12,952 bases of DNA from Clostridiales bacterium (lineage in GTDB: Bacteria > Bacillota > Clostridia > Christensenellales > CAG-314). The translations under genes were made by a program, and so were the position numbers. Position 1 is the stretch's first letter; every line of letters starts with the position of its first letter. The DNA is taken from NCBI GenBank assembly GCA_004558105.1, contig SFEB01000043.1:1-12952 (forward strand), given 5' to 3'. Below, in pieces: positions 5,272-12,731 of this stretch. The notes below the pieces were generated by a model. It saw only the letters and a program-made list of their open reading frames with translations, was not told where the DNA came from and ran no database searches.

Positions 5272-6942
5272 ATGGAATTGACAAAACCGAAGAAAAAAGA
5301 TTTATTGCCCTTTGCAATTGCCGCAGTGTTTTTTCTCGTCGCCTGTGCGTTGCAGATTGCGGACGATTACGTAGAGAACGACGGCTTTGCGGTATTATTG
5401 GGGTTGATTGTCGATTTAATCTTTTTTGGACTTCTGGCGTATTGGACGGCGTCCGTTATCAGCCGTGTTTCGGACAAAAACATACGGACGGGTATTACCG
5501 TGACGATATCGCTGATGGGACTTATTCTTTTTATCAGATTTCTTAAATATCGTGTTTTTTACGACGAAACGCCGATGCGGTATTTATGGTATTCCTATTA
5601 TATTCCGCAGTGTATGGCTCCCGCAGTTCTGCTTTTTACGGTACTCGGAATGGAGAGAAAAAGCGGAGAAACGATTACTAAAGTACGTTATCTGCTGTTT
5701 GTGCCGGCGGTCTTGTTCATATTGTTGGTTTTTACGAACGATATTCACGAACAGGTGTTTTCCTTTGCAAGGGGATTGAAGTATTCCAACGAAATTTATA
5801 AATGGGAATGGGGTTATTACCTGATTCTGTCGTGGATAGCGGCGTTATATCTTTCTGTCTGCGCATTGCTTTACGTTAAATGTCGCATTTCGCAATGTCG
5901 GAAAAAAGCATGGATACCTCTCGTTTTGTCCATTGTCTGTATAGTGCTTTGCGTTTTGAGAGAAATAATCAATCCTACGTTCATCAGAATGCCGGAAGCG
6001 GTGGTTTTCAGCGTAGTCATAGTTTTTGAAAGTCTTATCCGAATAGGATTTATACCGTCGAACGTCAATCATGAAGACTTTTTTTACGTCTCCGACGTTT
6101 CCGCGAGCATTGCCGACAAAAATCTGAACGTAGTTTTAAGTTCTAAGAACGCGCCTGAGATTACTCACGAACAGGCGGCGTTGACGGCGGGCGGGTGCAA
6201 AACCGAACTGAGCGAAGACCTGGTTCTGCGCGCCAAAGCGATACGCGGCGGGGAAGTGTTCTGGACGGAGGATTATTCGGTTATAAACAAAATCAACGAA
6301 TCTCTTGCGGAGATAAACGAAACGCTTTCGGAGGAAGGCGACCTTATTGCGGCGGAAAACAAACTTAAAGAACAACGCTCGAAAATTAAAGAACAGAACA
6401 ATTTGTATAAAAGCATTTTCGAGGTTTTCCGTCCGCATATGAAAAAGATAAAAAAGTGTTTTGCCAACGCCCAAAGCGAAGAGGAAAAAGAAAGAGCGCT
6501 TCGCCTTGCCGTCGTTTACGGAGTGTATCTTAAAAGGCGGAGCAATCTGGTTATACTTGCAAAGGACGGGAAAACGCAATTATCGGAACTTTTATTCGCG
6601 TTAAGGGAATCTGCCGACGCACTTTCTTTTTACGGTGCGGCGACGTCGGTGATTTTTGAATGCGAAGGCATCGTTCCTATCGAGCAGATTACCCTTATAT
6701 ACGAATTTTTCGAGGATTGTATAGAAAGCGCGCTTCCCGAACTTTCCGCATGCCTCGTGCGGCTGTACGAAAAAAACGGGATATTGCGTTGTCGTATCGT
6801 TCTCGATAACGTAAAAGACAGCATATCGGAAAGTTGGCGAAGCAAGGAATGTGAAAAACTCGGAGCGTCGGTAAGATTGCAAAAACAGGACGAAACGTTG
6901 TACGCAACCTTGTCGTTCGGCAAAAAGGAGGCGATTTTATGA
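5272..6942 (+). CDS. 7TM receptor-like histidine kinase-related protein with degenerate kinase region
   Basis: 556 aa; ATG 5272 has AAAGGAG seven bases upstream. Residues 11-262 hold about eight hydrophobic segments of the 7TM sensor type found at the start of some Bacillota histidine kinases, including TNDIHEQVF (155-163), which I associate with that domain. Residues about 335-385 are a coiled coil, followed by FEVFRPHMKKI (383-393) where a kinase would have its H-box, and GVYLKRRSNLVILAKDG (417-433). The C-terminal part has the layout of a phosphotransfer and ATPase region, but I see no clear catalytic H-box, no Asn N-box (the matching helix reads YEFFEDCIESALPEL) and no glycine G-box. I infer a receptor or scaffold, not an active kinase. 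Its stop overlaps the next start (ATGA), so it is translationally coupled to an intact kinase, its likely partner. Confidence 0.8.
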   Translation: MELTKPKKKDLLPFAIAAVFFLVACALQIADDYVENDGFAVLLGLIVDLIFFGLLAYWTASVISRVSDKNIRTGITVTISLMGLILFIRFLKYRVFYDETPMRYLWYSYYIPQCMAPAVLLFTVLGMERKSGETITKVRYLLFVPAVLFILLVFTNDIHEQVFSFARGLKYSNEIYKWEWGYYLILSWIAALYLSVCALLYVKCRISQCRKKAWIPLVLSIVCIVLCVLREIINPTFIRMPEAVVFSVVIVFESLIRIGFIPSNVNHEDFFYVSDVSASIADKNLNVVLSSKNAPEITHEQAALTAGGCKTELSEDLVLRAKAIRGGEVFWTEDYSVINKINESLAEINETLSEEGDLIAAENKLKEQRSKIKEQNNLYKSIFEVFRPHMKKIKKCFANAQSEEEKERALRLAVVYGVYLKRRSNLVILAKDGKTQLSELLFALRESADALSFYGAATSVIFECEGIVPIEQITLIYEFFEDCIESALPELSACLVRLYEKNGILRCRIVLDNVKDSISESWRSKECEKLGASVRLQKQDETLYATLSFGKKEAIL

Positions 6943-8234
6943 CGTCGTTTGTTGATTGTAACGAAATCGCTTTTCGCGGCACGTTCGTTATTTTGTTATG
7001 CGCGGCTTTCGTAGGAGTGGTATGTTTTGCGATAAGCCTTTCTTACCGACTGAAATTGCGGTACGTTATACCGGAGTTGCTTTGCGCGTTATGCGCCGTT
7101 ACTACCTTCTGTTTTTTGTCGGACGGTATACGGATTCGCGATTTCGGTGAGAGCGGAACCGGTTTTTCAGGTTCGATATGTTTTTGTCCCGCGTGGTGCA
7201 TGGTACTGATTTCGTTTTTACTTCTTGCGTCGGTCGGCGTGTGTCTGGCTCTGGTTATAAAAAAGCGGTTGTCCGGTCTTACCGCTATGTCCGTCAAAGA
7301 CGCGATTTCCGTATTGCCGGTCGGCCTGTGCTTTTACGACGAAACGGGGCGGTTGCTTATTATGAACGGACAAATAGGCGACGAATGCAGGGAAATCACG
7401 GGAATGCCGCTGTTGGACGGCGCGGCGTTCTGGTCGGACATGTGCGAGGGAAACACAGCGGACGGCATTATTTGCAGTCGCGAAGGAAATTCGGTAATTG
7501 TGGAAAAAAGCGACGGCAGAGCAAGTTGTTACAAGCGGATTGAACATGTCTTAGACGGAAAAACCGTTTACGAGTTGTCAGGTTCGGATATCAGTCGGGA
7601 ATTTGCGTTGAAAAAGAAGGCAGAAAAGCAAAACGAAGAATTGCGGAGAATGAATCTGAGGTTACGCAAGTACGGCGAGACGGTTACCGAGGTAACGAAA
7701 GAAAGAGAAACGCTTGCCGCACGGGTAAAAGTGCATGACGGAATGGGCTCTTTGATATTGAAAACGAAAAGGGCGTTATCGCAGGGAGAATGCGACAAAG
7801 AAGCGTTGATAAAAGAATGGAACGGTATCGTTTCGTTTATTGCCGCGCCCGAAGCGGAAGAGAACAGGGCTGACGAAATTAAAAAAACGGCGGAAAGCGT
7901 GGGCGTAAAAATTCTGTACACGGGCGCGCGTCCGCAGGAAGGGAGCGATGCGGAAAAGATTATTGTAAACGCAGTGATCGAGTGTATCACCAATACTGCC
8001 CGACATTCGGACGGCGACGAACTTTATATAACGGCATCGGACGACGGAAGATTTTTTACCGCACGGCTCAGTAACAACGGAAGACAGCCGGAAGGGGAGG
8101 TCGAGGAAGGCGGAGGGCTTTCCTCTTTGCGAGCAATGGTGGAAATGGCGGGCGGCAGCATGACGACGGAGAGTTTTCCGCGATTCTTGCTTACCGTAAC
8201 GATTCCTAAGGGAGATAAGGAAGATGAAAGATAA
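6939..8234 (+). CDS. Membrane sensor histidine kinase with PAS-like domain
   Basis: 431 aa, coupled to the preceding gene by a 4-base ATGA overlap, with AAAAGGAGG just upstream. Three membrane segments lie at about 14-36, 43-64 and 80-107. A PAS-like region starts near residue 118 (VKDAISVLPVGLCFYDETGR) and runs to about 215. A coiled coil (222-262) leads into the H-box KERETLAARVKVHDGMG with the phosphoacceptor His266. The HATPase_c region has its N-box Asn352 in ECITNTARHS and a glycine-rich G-box at 391-396 (GGGLSS). It should autophosphorylate on His266 and pass phosphate to the regulator encoded next. The HDxMG form of the H-box fits kinases that pair with NarL-type regulators. The stop overlaps the regulator start by 11 bases. 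The ligand is unknown; the 7TM protein upstream may supply sensing. Confidence 0.9.
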   Translation: MTSFVDCNEIAFRGTFVILLCAAFVGVVCFAISLSYRLKLRYVIPELLCALCAVTTFCFLSDGIRIRDFGESGTGFSGSICFCPAWCMVLISFLLLASVGVCLALVIKKRLSGLTAMSVKDAISVLPVGLCFYDETGRLLIMNGQIGDECREITGMPLLDGAAFWSDMCEGNTADGIICSREGNSVIVEKSDGRASCYKRIEHVLDGKTVYELSGSDISREFALKKKAEKQNEELRRMNLRLRKYGETVTEVTKERETLAARVKVHDGMGSLILKTKRALSQGECDKEALIKEWNGIVSFIAAPEAEENRADEIKKTAESVGVKILYTGARPQEGSDAEKIIVNAVIECITNTARHSDGDELYITASDDGRFFTARLSNNGRQPEGEVEEGGGLSSLRAMVEMAGGSMTTESFPRFLLTVTIPKGDKEDER

Positions 8235-8871
8235 AATTAACGTGATGATCGTAGAAGATCAGGCGATGCCTCGGCAACTTTTCGAAGCGATTATAAAAAC
8301 GCAACCGGAATTTAATCTTGAGGTATCCATCGACAACGCCGCCATTGCGGACATTTGTTGCGCAAGGCACGGAATCGATCTCGTACTGATGGACGTGGTA
8401 ACCAAAAACGGCGCGAGCGGGCTTGCGGCCGCCGAAAAGATAAAGGCTCAGAACAGAAAGGTAAAAATAATCATCGTTACGAGCATGCCCGAATGTTCTT
8501 ACGTGGAACGCGCCAAAAAAATCGGCGTAGAGGGATTCTGGTACAAAGATTTCAGCGTAGAACCGATATTAACGTTGGTCCAACGAGTGTTAAACGGCGA
8601 ACGGGTATATCCCGACGAAGTACCGGAAGTTTCGCTCGGGCTTGCGACGAGCGGCGAGCTGACGGCGAGAGAACTTGAAATCCTGCGCGAGATGACGGGT
8701 GGGTTTACGAATACCGAGATTGCCGAAAAACTCGGCATTTCTGAAAAGCGCGTGCGCAATCACGTTGCCAACATGCTTGAAAAAACGGGATTCAGAAATC
8801 GGACGGAACTTGCCGTAAGGGCAAGAGAATCCGGACTTACCATACTTGACAGAACGGAGGACGACGTTTAA
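8224..8871 (+). CDS. NarL/LuxR-type response regulator
   Basis: 215 aa. The receiver domain (5-120) has the complete site: acidic pair Glu11-Asp12, phosphoacceptor Asp57 (LVLMDVV), Thr86/Ser87 and Lys108 (FWYKD). The C-terminal LuxR-type helix-turn-helix (145-203) begins ELTARELEILREMTGG and continues NTEIAEKLGISEKRVRNHVANMLEKTGF, with recognition helix near 174-186. Phosphorylation by the kinase encoded just upstream should favour dimers that bind inverted repeats. The ATG at 8224 lies inside the end of the kinase gene with GATAAGGAAG upstream, so translation is coupled. The palindrome at 9000-9017, before the next transcription unit, is the obvious candidate target. No residue needed for activity appears to be missing. 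Confidence 0.93.
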   Translation: MKDKINVMIVEDQAMPRQLFEAIIKTQPEFNLEVSIDNAAIADICCARHGIDLVLMDVVTKNGASGLAAAEKIKAQNRKVKIIIVTSMPECSYVERAKKIGVEGFWYKDFSVEPILTLVQRVLNGERVYPDEVPEVSLGLATSGELTARELEILREMTGGFTNTEIAEKLGISEKRVRNHVANMLEKTGFRNRTELAVRARESGLTILDRTEDDV

Positions 8872-8943
8872 ACCGCAAATTTACAACGGTTTTAAGAATT
8901 TGTATTTAATAATTGATATTTTGACGGTAAACGAAAAAATAAT

Positions 8944-8972
8944 CGGCGGCTTTTAAGGCTGCCGGTTTTTTT
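8944..8972 (+). terminator. Terminator of the signalling operon
   Basis: CGGCGGC (8944-8950) and GCTGCCG (8958-8964) form a 7-base stem with one G-U pair and a 7-base loop, followed by seven T (8966-8972). A weaker hairpin, AAACCG/CGGTTT (8870-8875 with 8887-8892), starts at the stop codon and may contribute. Confidence 0.88.
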
Positions 8973-8999
8973 AAAAATTTTTTAAAAAAGTTGTCTAAA

Positions 9000-9017
9000 G
9001 AGGGTCATATGACACTC
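9000..9017. promoter_or_regulatory. 18-base palindrome, candidate response-regulator operator
   Basis: GAGGGTCATATGACACTC is a palindrome with a perfect 10-base core, GTCATATGAC (9004-9013), one mismatched pair (9003 with 9014) and three more matched pairs on each side. It lies between the operon terminator and the receiver-like gene. Relative to the predicted start of transcription (near 9051) its centre is about -42, the usual place for an activator that touches RNA polymerase at a promoter lacking a good -35. The neighbouring NarL-type regulator is the likeliest binder. The assignment is inferred. Confidence 0.55.
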
Positions 9018-9044
9018 CCGAAAACAAAAAGAGAATGATAAAAT
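9016..9044 (+). promoter_or_regulatory. Probable activator-dependent promoter of the receiver/lipoprotein unit
   Basis: The -10 TAAAAT (9039-9044) is good, but the sequence 17 bases upstream, TCCCGA (9016-9021), hardly resembles a -35. A weak -35 just downstream of a centred palindrome is the typical layout of a positively controlled promoter. The predicted leader to ATG 9109 is about 58 bases. A second possible start region (TTGAAA 9049-9054) has no well-spaced -10. Confidence 0.5.
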
Positions 9045-9108
9045 ATTATTGAAATAAGGCAAATAGTCGTAATATTCTTTATATTTCGACAGGGAGGTGT
9101 CAGGCAAA

Positions 9109-9492
9109 ATGAAAAAAGTAGTCGTTGCGATTCAGAATATGCTCGTATGCGAAGCCGTCCTCGGCGCGCTTAAAAGAAAAGGTTTTTTTGTGGAAAAATC
9201 GCTTTCTCAAAACCCCGAAAAAGTGGTTGTGGCATGCGACGTGTTTTTTGCGGACGTTCTTTTGATGGACGTAGGCCGCACGTCGGAAAATTCGTTTGAC
9301 CGTCGTATGGAGACGGTGCAACGCGCGGTAAAGAAAAACCCGTCTCTTAAAACGGGATTGCTGTGCGACAACGTTTCCGACCCGGAAGTTTCCTTTCGGG
9401 TTAAACAATCCAAGGAAGAGGGAAAGATCGACGTGTTTTTTTACGAATCAGTCCAGACGGATTATCTCTGCGACGTAATTGATTCTTTGTAA
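9109..9492 (+). CDS. Stand-alone receiver-like (REC) domain protein, degenerate site
   Basis: 127 aa from ATG 9109. AGGGAGGTG (9091-9099) is the ribosome site nine bases upstream; the GTG at 9097 lies inside it and is rejected as a start. The length and pattern fit one receiver fold with no output domain: a first strand KKVVVAIQN, then VLLMDVGR carrying Asp54 in the phosphoacceptor position, KTGLLCDNVSDPE, and IDVFFYESVQTDYL at the end. The acidic pair of normal receivers is replaced by Gln-Asn, the Thr/Ser position is Cys-Asp and the Lys position is Tyr, so ordinary phosphorylation is doubtful. I infer a phosphate-independent adaptor or decoy. It heads the unit with the two lipoprotein genes and follows the candidate operator, so it may be part of the same circuit. 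Confidence 0.75.
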   Translation: MKKVVVAIQNMLVCEAVLGALKRKGFFVEKSLSQNPEKVVVACDVFFADVLLMDVGRTSENSFDRRMETVQRAVKKNPSLKTGLLCDNVSDPEVSFRVKQSKEEGKIDVFFYESVQTDYLCDVIDSL

Positions 9493-9513
9493 GGATAAGG
9501 CGCATTTTTAATC

Positions 9514-9603
9514 GGTCGTCAGACCAAAAACTACGAAGAAAAGCAAATTAAAGACTAAAAGCAAAAAGCCCGACGACAGTGGGTTTACGACCTCGTAGTC
9601 GGG
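9514..9603 (+). other. Structured intergenic leader before the first lipoprotein gene
   Basis: In the 150-base gap several complementary segments overlap. GGTC/GACC (9514-9517 with 9522-9525) makes a tetraloop hairpin. ACTACGA (9530-9536) matches TCGTAGT (9593-9599). CCCGAC (9569-9574) matches GTCGGG (9598-9603), and GGTCGT (9514-9519) matches ACGACC (9587-9592). The last two exclude or cross the others, so alternative folds are possible. No T-run follows, so it is not an ordinary terminator. I recognise no riboswitch class. Confidence 0.3.
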
Positions 9604-9642
9604 TAAAAGGCATAAAACCAAAAATAAAAAGGAGAAAGAAAA

Positions 9643-10621
9643 ATGAAAAAGAAAGTATTACTTACGATTTGTATGGCACTTTGTCTTGTCGTGCTTTGCG
9701 TGGCGATTGCCGGTTGCAAAGCTAACAGAGGGATTTGAGGCACACGTCTGGGACGAAGGCGCAATCACAACCGAAGCAACTTTTGTGAACGACGGAGTAA
9801 AAACTTATACCTGCACCGTTTGCGCAAAGACGAGAACGGAATCCGTTGCTTTTGAATGTGCCGAAGTGCCGTTTGAAAAGAGCACGGTTGCAGATAAAAC
9901 CTACGCCACGATCACCATCACGGACGATACGATCGGCACGTACTATTTTAAGTACAACGTTTCGGACGTTTCGATGGAAAGATCGGAGTCTTACTGGATC
10001 GTCGTGAACAAAGCGGGCGGCGGTTTGACTCAGAACGACGTTAACAACTGCAAGATTTACGACGCGAACAAACAAACGATAAAGGACACGATATATACGC
10101 AGGCGGCGGGTCAGTTTATGGCAACGCGCGAAGGCACGGGCGAAGAATACGACAACGCCGAAACCATGGCGAAACTGAAAGCGGAAGGCACTCACTATTT
10201 CCAGATGACTTTCCACTCCGCAGGAGAATATCAGATTCAGGTAACGCATTTCGGTAACGTTGGATCAAATGCAAAATGGGCTATCCAAACAACCTTCGCT
10301 ACGAGTTTTACTTCCGAAAAATGCAGTATTAACAGCGGAAATGATAAATGGTTTGCAATCGATCTGACGCAGGAGATTATCGACGCAATCAACGCAAACG
10401 ACATCAGCGGTATGTTCCTGGACAGAGACGGAAATCGAATTTCTACCGTGACGATCAAGGTGTACGACAGCGAAATGAACGAACTCAAAAACGACGCGAT
10501 TGCCGAAGGTGAAACCGAATCGGACTCGTTGTACGTCGAAAAGCTTAAACCGGGCAGATATTACATCTGTGTTCACGCAACGGCAACTTGCTACGGTTAT
10601 TTGTCGATAAGCGTGTGCTGA
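9643..10621 (+). pseudogene. Lipoprotein gene with a +1 frame change after the lipobox
   Basis: ATG 9643 has AAGGAGAA seven to eight bases upstream and starts a clear lipoprotein signal peptide, MKKKVLLTICMALCL then VVLCVAIAGC, with lipobox IAGC and Cys25. The frame stops six codons later at TGA 9736-9738. The +1 frame, open across this point, carries the rest of the protein to TGA 10619-10621. That part begins with HVWDEGAITTEATF...GVKTYTCTVC, a short motif repeated in many clostridial surface proteins. A beta-rich domain follows, and the end (SLYVEKLKPGRYYICVHAT) resembles PPC-type domains. About 325 aa would result from one frame shift. The signal peptide has no other use, so the gene is either broken, mis-sequenced by one base, or read by a +1 shift at AGAGGG-ATT-TGA. 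The next lipoprotein gene starts 31 bases later. Confidence 0.75.
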
Positions 10622-10652
10622 AAATAGTTGTCGACAAAGAGAGGTCATAGAA

Positions 10653-11270
10653 ATGAAAGGAGTAAGAAAACTAAACATGTTATTCGCCGTCGTTTTGTGC
10701 CTGGTTATGTTTTTCGCACTTGCGGCTTGCAATAACGAAGTACAGCAAAAACTGGTTTCAGACGCCGGTATTACAGTTGAGGGCGGCGGATTTGAAAAAG
10801 GTTCGGCGCTCGTCACCGAGTCGATAGAAACGACGGGAGAGAAGGGACGGGAAATAGTCACTCTCCTTGAAGAACAAAATTATAACAAAGAGCTCCAAGT
10901 GAGCATTTACGATATTTTCGTCGCAAAGGACGGAAACGAAGTTCAGCCTGACGGAAAGGTTAAGATCACCATTCCCGCTCCGTTCGAGAGCGAAAACGGC
11001 TACGTCACCTTCCACGTGAAGGACGACGACTCCGTCGAAACTCTGGTGACAACTTATGCGGAGGGAAAAATTTCTTTTGAAACGGACAGTTTTTCTTACT
11101 TTGTGGTTGCGGCGGCGAATAATCCTTCCGAAGCTAAAAAGTATACTTTCACCGCAACGTTAGGCGGAGAAGGTCAAGGTACAATCTACTATCTGAGTTT
11201 TCCGTATAGCACGTATCAGAATACCGTAAGTGAAGGTACGGAAATTAAGCTTAGAGCTACAGCATACTGA
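10653..11270 (+). CDS. Repeat-rich surface lipoprotein, N-terminal part up to an in-frame UGA
   Basis: ATG 10653 has GAGAGG eight bases upstream. The lipoprotein signal peptide ends in lipobox LAAC with Cys26. Residues about 38-152 form a domain with the pattern SIYDIFVAKDGNEVQP, KVKITIPAPF, VTFHVKDDDSVETL and SFETDSFSYFVVA. I have seen this pattern in other Clostridia surface proteins, but cannot name the family with confidence. From about 163 an InlB-like (Flg_new-type) repeat begins, YTFTATLGGEGQGTIYYLS. TGA 11268-11270 cuts it in the middle of its conserved core, before GFAFTGWYVVGE, which continues in the same frame. If UGA stops translation, the product is a 205-aa lipoprotein ending in half a repeat. 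It probably shares its transcript with 9109 and 9643. Confidence 0.8.
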   Translation: MKGVRKLNMLFAVVLCLVMFFALAACNNEVQQKLVSDAGITVEGGGFEKGSALVTESIETTGEKGREIVTLLEEQNYNKELQVSIYDIFVAKDGNEVQPDGKVKITIPAPFESENGYVTFHVKDDDSVETLVTTYAEGKISFETDSFSYFVVAAANNPSEAKKYTFTATLGGEGQGTIYYLSFPYSTYQNTVSEGTEIKLRATAY

Positions 11271-11618
11271 GGCTTTGCTTTTACCGGATGGTACGTCGTA
11301 GGCGAAATATTCGATGAGTTTGTTTCCGCTGACGAAGAGTATACCTTTACGGTAAATTCCGACATGACCGTGTACGCCAAAATAGAGCTGACGTTTACTT
11401 TTGACGCTTTAGTTTCTACAGGTTCCGGCAATCTCGAAGTAGACGGAGAAAACGTCGGCATGGCATTCAGGAAAGAGTGCGTAGTCGGAACAACGGTAAA
11501 AGTTAAGGCAATCGGAGACGAAAATTACGAATTTGAAGGATGGTACACGAGCGAAGCAACGCCCGTATTGATTTCTACGGACGCAGAGTACACCTTTACT
11601 ATTGACGGAAACGTTCAG

Positions 11619-12182
11619 GTTTTAGCCAGATTTAAGGAAAAAGTCAAGTCTCTTTCTCTCGACGGGGCAAACGCAGGTTTTGAGAACGGTCAGGCGGTGT
11701 ATTCGATTGGAGAAGGAAACCAACCCAGCCCCGCGGACGTTATCGTTTACGGCGTCACTTTGAGCGACAGGTCCGAACTTACCAAAGACGTTGACTACAC
11801 GATAGACCTCGGCGGACTCGATTTTGAAAAAGTCGGTACGTACACCATTACTTACACTTACGTCAAAGACACTACCGTAAAGGCGACGTTGACCGTCGTC
11901 GTGGAAGGTCCCAATTATTTACTGAAAGTCGGACAGCAGGGCGCAGGCGGTACCGTTTCGATAAACGGCGGTCAGGCAAGCTCGCTTGAAAGCAGTGCGT
12001 TTTCCGAAAAATTCAAGGCAAAAACGAGAATTACTCTCGTAGCAGCAACGAGAACTTCCGATTATATCTTTTTAGGTTGGTACGAAGTCGACGATACCGT
12101 TCTGACGCACCTGGTATTGAAGGACACGCCTGTCAGCACCGACGCGACTTTTGCGTTCGATATGCCCGAAAAAGCATATACC
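11619..12182 (+). repeat. Surface-protein repeat unit 1 (564 bp, divergent)
   Basis: First of three direct repeat units of Ig-like plus InlB-like domain, 188 codons long. It is the most diverged, except for 49 bases at 11781-11829 that are identical in all three units (encoding TKDVDYTIDLGGLDFE). Its InlB-like half contains YIFLGWYEV. Confidence 0.8.
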
Positions 12183-12731
12183 GTTTACGCGGTATTCGAA
12201 GCAAAAGTTACGGGACTTATTCTCGACGGAGCAAACGCAGGCTTTACCGAAGGCAAAGCGACCTATACGATAGGAGAGGCGAATAAACCGACTCCCGAAA
12301 ATGTAATCGTCAGCGGCGCAACCGTGCTCGGAAGCGTTCCTTTTACCAAAGACGTTGACTACACGATAGACCTCGGCGGACTCGATTTTGAAAGAGTCGG
12401 TACGTACACGATTACTTACACTTACGTTAAGGATACTAATATAAAAGAAACTTTGACGATAGAAGTAGTAGAACCGAAGTACCTGTTCGCCGCGTATATT
12501 GCAAGCGGTTCGGGCTCGATATCCTATAACGGTGTAGAACAACCCAACGGCTATCAGGCGGAATTGACGGCAGGAACGAAGGTTACGCTTACGGCTACGC
12601 CTTCTGATGGTTACAATTTCGTAGGTTGGTTTGAACCGGAAACTACCGATGCAACGGCTCTCGTACTTAAAGAAACACCCGTCAGCACTTCCGCAACTTA
12701 CGAATTCACCGTACCTGCAAAGGAATACAGA
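12183..12731 (+). repeat. Surface-protein repeat unit 2 (549 bp)
   Basis: 183 codons. Its first 221 bases (12183-12403) differ from unit 3 at only about 11 positions, mostly clustered where EANKPTPEN becomes EATRPVPEN. The InlB-like half contains YNFVGWFEP. A whole number of codons per unit keeps the frame if units are gained or lost. Confidence 0.88.

Noticed and set aside
9088..9101. GACA-GGGAGG-TGTC inverted repeat around the ribosome site of the receiver gene, resembling the WYL operator candidate
   Set aside because: Four-base arms with the Shine-Dalgarno as spacer; too short to support an operator call.
9493..9642. Cyclic-di-GMP or other known riboswitch in the leader
   Set aside because: I could not find the conserved core sequences of any riboswitch class I know; only generic pairings are visible.
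9686..9740. TTG at 9686 as the true start of the first lipoprotein gene
   Set aside because: No ribosome site precedes it, it would give a non-secreted product, and a perfect signal peptide with its own ribosome site overlaps in the other frame.
11268..11270. Genome-wide reassignment of UGA to an amino acid
   Set aside because: UGA ends the WYL, murG and 7TM-kinase genes at sensible places, including an ATGA coupling overlap, so it is a normal stop in this genome.
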